Of a stretch of 9,376 nt of DNA, positions 1 to 7,040 are shown in pieces. The notes beneath the pieces are model-generated. The model did not search any database. It worked only from the letters and a program-made list of their open reading frames with translations, and was not told the DNA's origin. The stretch covers positions 1-9,376 of the forward strand of contig CAXSDR010000120.1 of the NCBI GenBank assembly GCA_964236445.1. The letters run 5' to 3'. The translations under genes and the position numbers were made by a program. This stretch comes from CAXSDR01 sp964236445 (lineage in GTDB: Bacteria; Actinomycetota; Actinomycetes; Motilibacterales; Motilibacteraceae). Position 1 is the first letter of the stretch. Each line of letters starts with the position of its first letter.

Positions 1-481
1 TGTAGAGCACGGCGAGCATCCAGATGTTGTCGAGCAGCTTGAGGTTCTGCGCCACAAGATAGATCGGGAGCAGTCCGGCGATCGGCGGCAACATCTTCGT
101 GGAGAGGAAGAAGAACATGACGTCGGACCATTTGCGTATGCGTTTGATCGAGAGCGCATAGGCCGCCGGGATCGACAGAGCGAGCACAAACAGTGTCGAC
201 GCGATGCTGGCCGTCGCAGAGTTGATCAGCGGCGGCCATGGGCTGGCCCCGCTCGTGGACCCGAAGAACTCGCGGTAGCCGCCAAGGTGCAGGGGTGCCA
301 GGATCGACGGAGGGTTGGTCGCGGCGTCCTGCTCGCTGTGGAACGACGTCAGAACCATCCACACGACGGGACTGACGAACAGCAGTCCGGCGGCCCAGGC
401 GACCAGCCCCCACACCGCTCCCGTCTTGCGGCCGCGACGCTGAAATTGCGGTCCGACGCTGGCGCTGCTGGCGGTGCTCAT
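1..481 (-). CDS. Polyol-type carbohydrate ABC transporter permease, MalG/SmoG-like (partial)
   Basis: Inner-membrane permease of an ABC importer, probably for sugar alcohols; it would form the translocation pore together with the permease encoded just upstream. Only the first 160 residues are present; the C-terminal half, including the EAA loop that docks the ATPase, lies beyond the left edge. Visible are a basic cytoplasmic N-terminus (residues 1-20), a first membrane helix (about 22-45), a periplasmic loop, a second helix (about 88-110) and a third (about 119-145). The segment FLSTKMLPP followed by GLLPIY (125-141) is typical of the SmoG/MtlG branch. The ATG overlaps the stop of the upstream permease as ATGA, and AGGAG lies 5 nt before it (487-491), so the start is secure and translation is probably coupled. 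Assignment to the permease family is firm; the polyol substrate is inferred. Confidence 0.9.
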   Translation of the reverse strand, partial: MSTASSASVGPQFQRRGRKTGAVWGLVAWAAGLLFVSPVVWMVLTSFHSEQDAATNPPSILAPLHLGGYREFFGSTSGASPWPPLINSATASIASTLFVLALSIPAAYALSIKRIRKWSDVMFFFLSTKMLPPIAGLLPIYLVAQNLKLLDNIWMLAVLY

Positions 482-1404
482 GCTTGCTCCTCCCTGAGCA
501 GAGTCGAGACGAGTCGCAGCGCCAAGGTGGCGATGACGATGGTGCCCGCGACGACGATGACTCCTGCAGCGGATGCCAACCCGTAGTCGTGCGCTTGATA
601 GAAAGTCTGGTAGATCGTGTAGGGCAGGTTCGCGCTGCCGAGACCGCCTGCCGTGATCGTGAAGACGGCGTCGAAGTTCTGCACGACATAGATCGAGCCC
701 AGCAGTCCTGCGAGCTCGAGATAACGTCGCAGGTGCGGCAGCGTCATATAGCGGAAGACCTGCCACGAGGTTGCGCCGTCGACGCGCGCCGCCTCGATGA
801 CGTCGAGCGGGCGACCCTGCAGACCTGCGAGCAGGATCAGCATCATGAACGGCGTCCACTGCCACACCAGCGCCGCTCCGATCGCCACCCGGGGCGACGC
901 TGTGATCCAGTCGGGCTGAGGCGGGTTGCTCGACCCGAAGAGTGCCCAGACCCAGTGCAGCGTTCCGTTGAACAAGCCGTACTCAGGGTTGTAGAGCGCG
1001 TGCTTCCACAGCAACGCGGCCGCCACGGGCACGACGAGGAACGGTGCGATCAGGATGGTGCGGACGAACGCCCGTCCGCGGAACGTGCGATCGAGCAGGA
1101 GTGCCAGGAGCAGGCCGAGGAACAGGCTCACCAGCACGACGCCTGCAGTCAGCAGCACCGTGGTGATGATCGAGCTGCGCAGCGCCGCGTCGCTGAACGC
1201 CTGCTTGTAGTTGGAGAGACCGGCGAAGCCGCGGTCGTTCGGGAACAACGAGTTCCACCGGGTCAGCGAGATGACGAGCGTCGCCACGAAGGGCAGCTGT
1301 GTCACCACGATCATGAAGACGAGTGCAGGCATCAACGGCGCTCGCCTCGCCCAGGCCGCGGCTCGATCGGCCTTCAGACGTGGTGGGGCGCCCCCCGCGG
1401 TCAT
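478..1404 (-). CDS. Polyol-type carbohydrate ABC transporter permease, MalF/SmoF-like
   Basis: First permease subunit of the same importer. From the ATG at 1404 it is 308 residues, usual for the family, with about six hydrophobic segments: 25-47, 77-104, 115-133, 173-195, 230-245 and 277-298. The cytoplasmic EAA loop that contacts the ATPase is seen as EAARVDGATSW...LP at 204-223. The stretches LLWKHALYNPEYGL (131-144) and VQNFDAVFT (241-249) are characteristic of SmoF/MtlF-type permeases. The start is uncertain. ATG 1404 gives the usual short basic N-terminus before WARRAPL but has no clear Shine-Dalgarno. A GTG at 1479, three bases after the binding-protein stop, would add 25 residues and has only a weak AGGCAAG upstream. 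It overlaps the downstream permease by 4 bp. The gene lies in an operon with the binding protein 77 bp upstream. Confidence 0.92.
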   Translation of the reverse strand: MTAGGAPPRLKADRAAAWARRAPLMPALVFMIVVTQLPFVATLVISLTRWNSLFPNDRGFAGLSNYKQAFSDAALRSSIITTVLLTAGVVLVSLFLGLLLALLLDRTFRGRAFVRTILIAPFLVVPVAAALLWKHALYNPEYGLFNGTLHWVWALFGSSNPPQPDWITASPRVAIGAALVWQWTPFMMLILLAGLQGRPLDVIEAARVDGATSWQVFRYMTLPHLRRYLELAGLLGSIYVVQNFDAVFTITAGGLGSANLPYTIYQTFYQAHDYGLASAAGVIVVAGTIVIATLALRLVSTLLREEQA

Positions 1405-1481
1405 GACGACGGGTCGGTCGCCGACCTCGTCCACCGTGCTCAGGCCGATGTCGCGCCCGGGCCTGACCGAGGTGCGCACGG

Positions 1482-2864
1482 CTACTTGCCTGCGTAGTTC
1501 TGCGCGACCTTCTCGGCGAGCGTCTGACCCTCGGCGAGCGCCTTCGCCACGGAGGTCTTGCCGCCGATGGCGGAGCTGATGCCTTGCGAGACCTGCGTGC
1601 CCAGCGCCGAGAACTCCGGGATGTCCACGAACTGGATGCCGACCGTGGGTCGGGGCTGGACGCCCGGGTTCTTGGGATCGGCGCTCTTGATCGCTTCCTC
1701 GGTCGCCGCGTAGAACGACGCGGCCGCCTTCTTGTAGTCGGCGTTCTCGTAGGTGGAGAGCCGCTTTCCCGCGGGCACGTTGGCCCAGCCGACCTTGGCG
1801 CCGACGAGCTCTTCGTACTTCTTGCTCGACGCCCAGGCGATGAACTTCGCCGCGGCACTCTGGTTCTTCCCAGCCTTCTGGATGCCCCAGGCCCACGTGT
1901 AGAGCCAGCCGGAGCTGGGCGTCTTCACGACGGGCGCGGGCGCATAGCCGAGCTTGCCCTTCACCGGGGAGTCAGCACCCTCGAGGCTGCCCGCCGCAGA
2001 GGTGGCGTCGTACCACATCGCGACCTTGCCCTGCTCGAGGTTGTTGAGGCACTCCGCGAAGCCGGACTGCGGAGCACCCGACTCACCGTGCTGCTTCACC
2101 AGGTCGACATAGAACTGCGTGGCCTGGGTGAACTCCGGCGAGTTGACCTGGGCCTGCCAGTCCTTGGTGAACCACGTGCCGCCGAACGTGTTGACGACCG
2201 TGGTCAGCGGTGCCATCACCTCGCCCCAGCCCGGCAGCCCGCGGAGGCAGATGCCACGCATTCCGGGCTGGGCCCCATCGACCTTGGCGGCGATGTCGGC
2301 CACCTCCTGCCAGGTCGGCTTGGCCGGCATGGTGATGCCCTTGGCAGCCAGGACGTCCTTGCGATACATGAGGAACGACGACTCGCCGTAGAACGGCTCG
2401 CCGTAGAGCTTCCCGTCAGCGGCAGTGAGGGACTGCGTCATCGAGGGGAAGACGTCGGCCTGGTTGAACTCCGCGTCCTTGGCGACGGTGTCGTCGAGCG
2501 GGCTGAGCCAACCGTTCTTGGCATAGAACGGGATCTCGTAGTTGCTGATCGTGGCGACGTCGTACTGCCCCGCCTGGCTCGAGAACTCCTGGCTGATCTT
2601 GTCGCGTACGTCGTTCTCGGGAAGCACCGTGTAGTTCACCTTGATTCCGGTGTCCTTGGTGAAGCTGTCCGCTGTCAGCTTCTGCAGATCGAGCATCTGC
2701 GGGTTGTTGACCATCAGGACATTGACCGAGGTGGCACCACCCGAGGCTCCGCCACTGGACTTCGCACCGCCGCCGCCACCGGCGCCCGAGCAGCCGGCTG
2801 CTGCCAGCGCAAGGGCAACCGATCCCGTCACCACAAGAGTCCGCTTGACCGTGCGTGAGCTCAC
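1482..2864 (-). CDS. Polyol-type ABC transporter substrate-binding lipoprotein, SmoE/MtlE-like
   Basis: Extracellular solute-binding protein (family 1) that captures the ligand outside the membrane and delivers it to the two permeases. It has 460 residues, with a short basic signal (SSRTVKR), a hydrophobic core (9-23) and a lipobox ending AAGC, so Cys25 should be lipidated. A Gly/Ser/Ala linker (26-46) follows, then the binding domain. Three stretches match the sorbitol/mannitol binding-protein pattern: YGESSFLMYRKD (159-170), GICLRGLPGWGEVMA (205-219) and KVAMWYDATSAAG (280-292). GTG 2864 is chosen because it gives a normal signal peptide and has AGGAGG (2871-2876) six bases upstream. An in-frame ATG at 2957 would add 31 residues and read through the probable operator. 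It is the first gene of the transporter operon. The exact polyol cannot be read from sequence. Confidence 0.93.
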   Translation of the reverse strand: MSSRTVKRTLVVTGSVALALAAAGCSGAGGGGGAKSSGGASGGATSVNVLMVNNPQMLDLQKLTADSFTKDTGIKVNYTVLPENDVRDKISQEFSSQAGQYDVATISNYEIPFYAKNGWLSPLDDTVAKDAEFNQADVFPSMTQSLTAADGKLYGEPFYGESSFLMYRKDVLAAKGITMPAKPTWQEVADIAAKVDGAQPGMRGICLRGLPGWGEVMAPLTTVVNTFGGTWFTKDWQAQVNSPEFTQATQFYVDLVKQHGESGAPQSGFAECLNNLEQGKVAMWYDATSAAGSLEGADSPVKGKLGYAPAPVVKTPSSGWLYTWAWGIQKAGKNQSAAAKFIAWASSKKYEELVGAKVGWANVPAGKRLSTYENADYKKAAASFYAATEEAIKSADPKNPGVQPRPTVGIQFVDIPEFSALGTQVSQGISSAIGGKTSVAKALAEGQTLAEKVAQNYAGK

Positions 2865-2870
2865 CGTCGT

Positions 2871-2876
2871 CCTCCT
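2871..2876 (-). promoter_or_regulatory. Ribosome binding site of the binding-protein gene
   Basis: On the minus strand this reads AGGAGG, six bases before the GTG at 2864. It decides the start in favour of the GTG over the in-frame ATG at 2957. Confidence 0.8.
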
Positions 2877-2889
2877 CGTTTGCACGGAT

Positions 2890-2903
2890 CGCTCATATGA
2901 GCG
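2890..2903. promoter_or_regulatory. Operator palindrome O1, probable SorC-regulator site
   Basis: CGCTCATATGAGCG is a perfect 14-bp palindrome in the leader region of the transporter operon. Read on the minus strand with one more base it is GCGCTCATATGAGCG, which differs from the second site near 2990 by a single central base. Its place between the putative transporter promoter (2929-2957) and the start codon would suit repression by roadblock or a looped complex. The assignment to the adjacent SorC-family regulator is inferred from proximity and from the repeated motif. Confidence 0.7.
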
Positions 2904-2928
2904 CACCGTCGCTCTTTCTGAAGTCAGC

Positions 2929-2957
2929 AGCCTGAGTTCCACGTGCGTGAAAGTCAA
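2929..2957 (-). promoter_or_regulatory. Candidate promoter of the transporter operon
   Basis: The minus strand shows TTGACT (2957-2952), a 17-base spacer and CAGGCT (2934-2929). The -35 is good; the -10 is weak but keeps the A at position 2 and T at position 6. The predicted transcript would start near 2922, leaving O1 about 20-30 bases downstream. This is a consensus match only. Confidence 0.35.
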
Positions 2958-2963
2958 CGGCCC

Positions 2964-2992
2964 GTGACAAGATGAGCGCTAGGCGCTCATCT
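2964..2992 (+). promoter_or_regulatory. Candidate promoter of the regulator-kinase operon
   Basis: GTGACA (2964-2969), a 17-base spacer and TCATCT (2987-2992) form a plausible housekeeping-type promoter. Its -10 element and predicted start near 2999 lie inside operator O2, as expected for autorepression, and just upstream of the strong ribosome binding site at 3004. The -10 is a weak match, so confidence is limited. Confidence 0.35.
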
Positions 2993-2999
2993 GAGCGCC
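2971..2999. promoter_or_regulatory. Operator O2 with extra half-site, probable SorC-regulator site
   Basis: Two overlapping perfect inverted repeats share one arm. GATGAGCGC (2971-2979) pairs with GCGCTCATC (2983-2991) across TAG. GGCGCTCA (2982-2989) pairs with TGAGCGCC (2992-2999) across TC. The second repeat, GCGCTCATCTGAGCG, matches O1 at 14 of 15 bases; the first adds a third half-site. The element sits directly upstream of the regulator's ribosome binding site, which suits autoregulation. The protein that binds is inferred. Confidence 0.75.
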
Positions 3000-3003
3000 C
3001 GTC

Positions 3004-3011
3004 GGAGGAGG
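3004..3011 (+). promoter_or_regulatory. Ribosome binding site supporting a TTG start for the regulator
   Basis: GGAGGAGG lies five bases before TTG 3017. The earlier in-frame ATG at 2972 has no Shine-Dalgarno and lies inside operator O2, so the TTG is preferred. Confidence 0.7.
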
Positions 3012-3016
3012 CGACC

Positions 3017-3967
3017 TTGCCAACCAGCCCGCCGGGGCCTGCGGCCTTGGTCATGACGGCGCGGGTGGCCAGGCGTTACTACCTCGAGGGACGCAGCAAG
3101 AGCGACATCGCGGCCGAGCTCAGCATCAGCCGTTTCAAGGTGGCGCGACTCCTCGACGATGCCCGCTCGAGCGGCCTCGTGCGCATCGAGCTCGACTACC
3201 ACGGGGAGGTGCACCTCGACCTGTCCGTGGCCCTGGGATCGGCCTATGGCTTGCGCAACTGCGTGGTGATAGAGGCACCCGAGGACGACACGAACGTGCT
3301 CCTCCGCAACCTGGGCCGGGCCGCCGCAGATCTGCTGACAGAGCTCGTAGGACCCGACGACGTGCTCGGACTGGCGTGGGCGCGATCTCTCATGGCCATG
3401 CGAAGCTCGCTGCAGCAGTTGGCGCCGTGCCCGGTCGTCCAGCTGACCGGCGCGCTGTCGAGGCCAGACGTGGACGAGAGCTCCATCGAGCTGGTGCGTG
3501 ACGTCGCGCGCATCTCCAACGGTCCGGCGTTCTTCTTCTACGCCCCCATGATCGTGCCGGACGCAGCCACGGCGATCGCCATGAAGACGCAGCCGGAGGT
3601 GGCGCGCGCGTTCAGCCTGTTCGGTTCGGTCACCAAGGCCGTCGTCGGTGTGGGCGCCTGGCGCAAGGGCGAGTCAACGGTGGCTGACGCGGTGACGGAC
3701 CGGCAGCGAAGGGAGATGCACGCCATGGGCGTTCGTGCCGAGCTGTGCGGGGTGCAGCTCGACGGCGAAGGGCAGCCGGTCGAGACGGCACTGTCAGAGC
3801 GCCTGATCGGTGTCGACGCGGCGGCGTTGCGCGCCGTCCCCGATGTGATCGCCATCGTCTATGGCGCGCAGAAGGCCGACGCCGTACGCGCCACCGTGCG
3901 GGGCGGGTTCGTCACCAGCCTCGTCACTCATGCAGCGATGGCCGAGGCACTGCTCGCGGAGGTCTAA
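3017..3967 (+). CDS. SorC-family (sugar-binding) transcriptional regulator
   Basis: Regulator with an N-terminal helix-turn-helix and a C-terminal sugar-binding domain; family members respond mostly to phosphorylated sugars and act as dimers or tetramers. From the TTG at 3017 it is 316 residues, the usual length. Residues 14-52 (ARRYYLEGRSKSDIAAELSI, then SRFKVARLLDDAR) are the typical SorC DNA-binding segment. The effector domain (about 65-316) shows GLAWARSLMAM (118-128), GVGAW (211-215) and the C-terminal RGGFVTSLVTHAAMAEALL (295-313). An ATG at 2972 would add 15 residues but falls inside the operator without a ribosome binding site. It is divergent from the polyol importer and is its likely regulator. 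Whether it represses, activates or does both cannot be read directly; the operator over its own promoter suggests autorepression. Confidence 0.92.
   Translation: MPTSPPGPAALVMTARVARRYYLEGRSKSDIAAELSISRFKVARLLDDARSSGLVRIELDYHGEVHLDLSVALGSAYGLRNCVVIEAPEDDTNVLLRNLGRAAADLLTELVGPDDVLGLAWARSLMAMRSSLQQLAPCPVVQLTGALSRPDVDESSIELVRDVARISNGPAFFFYAPMIVPDAATAIAMKTQPEVARAFSLFGSVTKAVVGVGAWRKGESTVADAVTDRQRREMHAMGVRAELCGVQLDGEGQPVETALSERLIGVDAAALRAVPDVIAIVYGAQKADAVRATVRGGFVTSLVTHAAMAEALLAEV
3958..3963 (+). promoter_or_regulatory. Ribosome binding site of the kinase gene
   Basis: GGAGGT overlaps the last codons of the regulator and lies eight bases before ATG 3972. It fixes the kinase start there rather than at the in-frame ATG 3861, which lies deep inside the regulator gene. 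Confidence 0.75.
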
Positions 3968-3971
3968 GGCG

Positions 3972-4775
3972 ATGCCCGAACGGTCACAGCCTCAGGAACA
4001 GCTGCTGCACGGCGGCACGACGAACGCCGGCCTGGTCTCCCGCATCGGTGACACGGTCAGACGCCCGCTTCGACCCACGAGCGCCGCCACGCATGCGCTG
4101 CTGCGACACCTGCAGGATGTCGGCTTCGCCGGCTCGCCGCGTCTGCTCGGCGTCGATGACGCAGGCCGCGAGGTGCTGGGCTACATCGAAGGCAGCGCCG
4201 CGATAGACCCCGCCCCCGCTTGGGCTCTCACCGACGAGGCCCTGACAGGCGTCGCCGAGCTGCTGCGCAGCTATCACGCTGCGGTGAAGTCTTTCGATCC
4301 TTCCGCATACGTCTGGCCGCACGCTGTGCATGCCCCGTTCAACGACGGCATCGTCTCGCACAACGATCTCAACCTCGACAACGTGATCTTCCGGAATCGC
4401 CGGCCGGTCGCACTCATCGACTTCGACCTCGCGAGCCCGGGATCCGCGGTGTGGGACGTCGCCAACGCCCTTCTGCTCTGGGCACCACTTCGCCATGAAC
4501 ACGACATCGATGACGACCGACGAGACCACGTGCTGCACCGACTGGAGATCTTCGTCCGTGCCTATGGACTGAGCTCACGCGACCGTGAGCGGGTCGCCGA
4601 TGCCGTGGTGGCGACGCACGACTGGTGCCACGGGATCGTACGCGCGGCGGTCACCCGCGGCCATTCCACGTTCACCGCACACTGGCGGCACGGAGGCGAG
4701 CAGATCGAGCAGCGATCGCGCGCCTGGCTGCTCACCAACCTCCCTGAGATCCGCGAGCGACTCACGCACGCATGA
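3972..4775 (+). CDS. Aminoglycoside-phosphotransferase-fold small-molecule kinase (APH family)
   Basis: Predicted cytoplasmic ATP-dependent kinase of 267 residues. The catalytic loop is HNDLNLDN (130-137), giving catalytic Asp132 and metal-binding Asn137, and the DFG-like metal site is IDFD (149-152) followed by WDVANALLLW (161-170). The N-lobe is short, with TVRRP (28-32) where larger members carry the ATP-binding Lys, so a normal P-loop and Lys are not obvious. The gene begins four bases after the SorC regulator stop with a good ribosome binding site, so the two are almost surely cotranscribed. APH-fold enzymes include sugar kinases (maltokinase, methylthioribose kinase) and antibiotic kinases. 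The context hints at a sugar, polyol or derivative as substrate, but this is inference; resistance to an aminoglycoside should not be assumed. Confidence 0.88.
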   Translation: MPERSQPQEQLLHGGTTNAGLVSRIGDTVRRPLRPTSAATHALLRHLQDVGFAGSPRLLGVDDAGREVLGYIEGSAAIDPAPAWALTDEALTGVAELLRSYHAAVKSFDPSAYVWPHAVHAPFNDGIVSHNDLNLDNVIFRNRRPVALIDFDLASPGSAVWDVANALLLWAPLRHEHDIDDDRRDHVLHRLEIFVRAYGLSSRDRERVADAVVATHDWCHGIVRAAVTRGHSTFTAHWRHGGEQIEQRSRAWLLTNLPEIRERLTHA

Positions 4776-4788
4776 GCCGCGCACGACC

Positions 4789-6039
4789 TCAACCGAGATA
4801 GGCCAGGGTGTAGTCGTTCGTGAACTTGCCGCTCGGGTCGAGGCGCGAAGCGAGCGCGACGAAGTCAGCCATGCGTGGATACAGCGAGCGCACCTGGTCT
4901 GCCTCGTTGGTGAAGACCTTGCCCCAGTGCGGCCGCGCGGAGAACGGAGCGAGTGCACTCTCGATCGACCGCACGACCGGCGTGACAGCTGCCTCGTCCT
5001 TGACCAGCGTGAAGTGCACCGCGAAGGTCTCGCGCGCATAGAACGGACTGAGCCACAGGTCGTCACGGGCAATGGTGCGCAGCTCGGACGCGATCAGGAC
5101 GGGAGCGATGCGCGACCCGATCGCTCGAAGCGCCGTGAGCGCTCCTACCGCGTGCTCGCGAGCCACGAAGTATTCCGCTTGCACCTCGTCACCGACACTC
5201 GGCGTGAACCCGAGCCGGAAGTGCGGCAGCCGCTCGTACCACGCCCCCGGAACACCGCCCTGCTCGGTGCAGTTGGCTGCCGACATGTCCTGGACGGGGT
5301 TGAGAGGCACCGTGGCGAGCGTCGCACCCAGCCACTGGCGTGGTGCCACCGCCGTGCCCTCGGACATGCGCTGCTTGACCCAGACCTGGTTCATGTCACC
5401 CGTGCGCCAGTCGGTGAAGAGGCTGACGCTGTAGGCGCGGGACAGGACGTCGTCGAGGTTGTCGATGACTGACGCCCAGGGCATGTCTTCGTAGACCCAC
5501 TGCCGCACATCGAAGGAAGGGACGATGTCGAGCGTCAGGCGCGTCGCGACGCCGAGCGCCCCCATCGACACGACGACGCCCGGGAAGTCGTCGTCCCCCC
5601 GATGCAGCGTACTGAGACTGCCATCGGCGCCGGCGAGCTCCATCGCCGCCACGGCAGACGACAGACTCCCATTGAGCACTCCGGAGCCATGCGTCCCCGT
5701 CATGCAGGCTCCCGCAACGGAGATGTGCGGAAGCGAGCCGAGGTTGTGAAGCGCCCAGCCGTGGGCGTTCAGCTCGCCCACGAAGTCGCCATAGCGAGCA
5801 CCGGCGTCAACGGTCACGGTGCGCGCGTTCTCGTCGATCTCGAGCACGCGCGGCATGGACCTCAACGAGACCTGCGTTGCCTCGGTGTCAGCGATGCGGT
5901 TGAACGAGTGTCCTGTGCCCAGGGCACGTATGCGCGGACGAGAAGCGACCACCTCGCAGAGCTCCTCGACGGAGGTGGGGCGCACCAGCTCAGACGCCTG
6001 GAAGGAGATGTTTCCGGCCCAGTTCTCGCGTGCGCTCAT
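4789..6039 (-). CDS. aldO: Alditol oxidase (FAD-dependent, AldO-like)
   Basis: Oxidises the terminal primary alcohol of sugar alcohols such as xylitol and sorbitol to the aldose, with O2 reduced to H2O2. It has 416 residues, close to Streptomyces coelicolor AldO, of the VAO/PCMH flavoprotein family with an aldonolactone-oxidase-type C-terminal domain. GTGHSFN (41-47) places His44 at the site of covalent FAD attachment. By comparison with AldO from memory, Ser102 (in SLPHIS), Glu319 and Arg321 (SELRT), His342 and Thr344 (HFT) and Lys374 (HWGK) correspond to the active-site residues, so all appear present. No signal peptide is seen; it is probably cytoplasmic. ATG 6039 overlaps the YihY stop as ATGA and has GGGGAG (6045-6050) five bases upstream. 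It converges on the kinase gene, 13 bp apart. Xylitol oxidase and closely related polyol oxidases are the alternatives. Confidence 0.94.
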   Translation of the reverse strand: MSARENWAGNISFQASELVRPTSVEELCEVVASRPRIRALGTGHSFNRIADTEATQVSLRSMPRVLEIDENARTVTVDAGARYGDFVGELNAHGWALHNLGSLPHISVAGACMTGTHGSGVLNGSLSSAVAAMELAGADGSLSTLHRGDDDFPGVVVSMGALGVATRLTLDIVPSFDVRQWVYEDMPWASVIDNLDDVLSRAYSVSLFTDWRTGDMNQVWVKQRMSEGTAVAPRQWLGATLATVPLNPVQDMSAANCTEQGGVPGAWYERLPHFRLGFTPSVGDEVQAEYFVAREHAVGALTALRAIGSRIAPVLIASELRTIARDDLWLSPFYARETFAVHFTLVKDEAAVTPVVRSIESALAPFSARPHWGKVFTNEADQVRSLYPRMADFVALASRLDPSGKFTNDYTLAYLG

Positions 6040-7040
6040 TCGGGCTCCCCGCGACGTCGTCTCGCTGACGCGTTCTGGCCATCATGGTCGAAGGTCACGT
6101 CGACCTGCTCGAAGCCCTTGTTGCGTTGGGCCGTCGCATAACCCTCATAGGCTTCCTGGTCTGCGCGTGTCAGATTGACGTCGTCGGTGAACGGTGTCAG
6201 CAACGAGCGCGGATAGAGCCGCCGAGCGCGTACGACGTTGATCTCACTGCAGATGACCACGGTCACCGCTTCGATGTAGATCCACGCGACTGTTCCGAGC
6301 ACGAAGGCGAAGATGCTCGTGGTCGCGGTCGCGTGCTTGACGATTCTCGCGACGTAGGCCGAACCGAAGATCTGCAGGAGCTGCCACACGATCGCGGCGG
6401 TCACCGCCCCCGGCACGGACTCGCGCGTGCCCAGCCGGCTTGCGGTCGCGACCCGGAACCCCGCGACGAAGATGACGACGTTGAGGACGACGGAGGCCGC
6501 GATCGCTAGGACGCGGACACCGACGCCGGCACTCGCCCCGAACGAGCCGGCACTGCTGCCGACCCCGGACAGCACCGTGGTGCCCACGAGTGGGCCTCCT
6601 ACGAGCACGATCAGCAGCAGCGACCGGATGCGCGAGAGCACGGGGTTTGGCCGGCGGTTGCGGGCGACCGCCCAGACGGTGTTCATCGCGTTCTGCAGCG
6701 CCTGCGCGACACCGGACCCGCCATAGACCAGCCCGATGACGCCGACCACGATGGCCATGCCGCTGCCCTTGAGGCCCTGCTCCTTGATCTGGTCGCCGAT
6801 CACGGGAAACTGGCTGAGCGCCGAGTGGAACAGCTGTTCCTGCACCTGCGGATGACCTTGCAGCACGAAGCCGAGCACGGAGTAGAGCAGCAGCAGCAGG
6901 GGAAACAGCGACACGAAGCCGTAGTAGGTGATCAGTGCCGCGAGGTAGTAGCCCTGGTCGTCGGCGTACTTGTAGATCACCGCCAGCGGGAACCCGGCCC
7001 AGCTGTGGCGCTGCTGGAAGCGGTCGAGCCGGTCGGTCAT
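6036..7040 (-). CDS. YihY/virulence factor BrkB family membrane protein
   Basis: Integral membrane protein of the YihY (formerly RNase BN/BrkB) family; molecular function not established. It has 334 residues. About six hydrophobic segments are seen: 35-60, 95-112, 139-160, 175-196, 210-230 and 242-268. The opening GYYLAALITYYGFVSLFPLLL (30-50) and the central GSGVAQALQNAMNTVW (108-123) are family signatures. A hydrophilic, charged tail (about 285-334) ends in an Arg run. ATG 7040 is chosen because it overlaps the stop of the small upstream gene as ATGA; ATG 7049 is an alternative adding three residues, and neither has a strong ribosome binding site. It is the middle gene of a coupled unit with the SCO4848-like gene upstream and alditol oxidase downstream. 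The 'ribonuclease BN' label once used for this family is considered wrong. Confidence 0.92.
   Translation of the reverse strand: MTDRLDRFQQRHSWAGFPLAVIYKYADDQGYYLAALITYYGFVSLFPLLLLLYSVLGFVLQGHPQVQEQLFHSALSQFPVIGDQIKEQGLKGSGMAIVVGVIGLVYGGSGVAQALQNAMNTVWAVARNRRPNPVLSRIRSLLLIVLVGGPLVGTTVLSGVGSSAGSFGASAGVGVRVLAIAASVVLNVVIFVAGFRVATASRLGTRESVPGAVTAAIVWQLLQIFGSAYVARIVKHATATTSIFAFVLGTVAWIYIEAVTVVICSEINVVRARRLYPRSLLTPFTDDVNLTRADQEAYEGYATAQRNKGFEQVDVTFDHDGQNASARRRRGEPE

Noticed and set aside
1584..2858. A 424-codon plus-strand open frame opposite the binding-protein gene
   Set aside because: It is antisense to a well-supported gene, composed mostly of Arg, Gly, Leu and Val with no recognisable motif, and results from high GC content keeping the opposite strand open.
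2937..2952. Imperfect palindrome TTCCACG-TG-CGTGAAA between the two operators
   Set aside because: The arms are short with a mismatch, there is no second copy, and the half overlaps the putative -35; not enough to call a separate regulator site.
2972..3016. ATG 2972 as the regulator start
   Set aside because: It has no Shine-Dalgarno and lies inside the operator and putative -10 region; TTG 3017 has GGAGGAGG at good spacing and gives the usual family length. It could still be used if the transcript starts further upstream.
4776..4788. Bidirectional terminator between the convergent kinase and aldO genes
   Set aside because: The gap is 13 bp and contains no stem-loop or T-run.
6032..6039. 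Copy of the operator half-site GCGCTCAT at the aldO start codon
   Set aside because: It is a single half-site without a partner arm, it is forced by the codons for Met-Ser-Ala, and an 8-bp match by chance in a window of this size is not unlikely.
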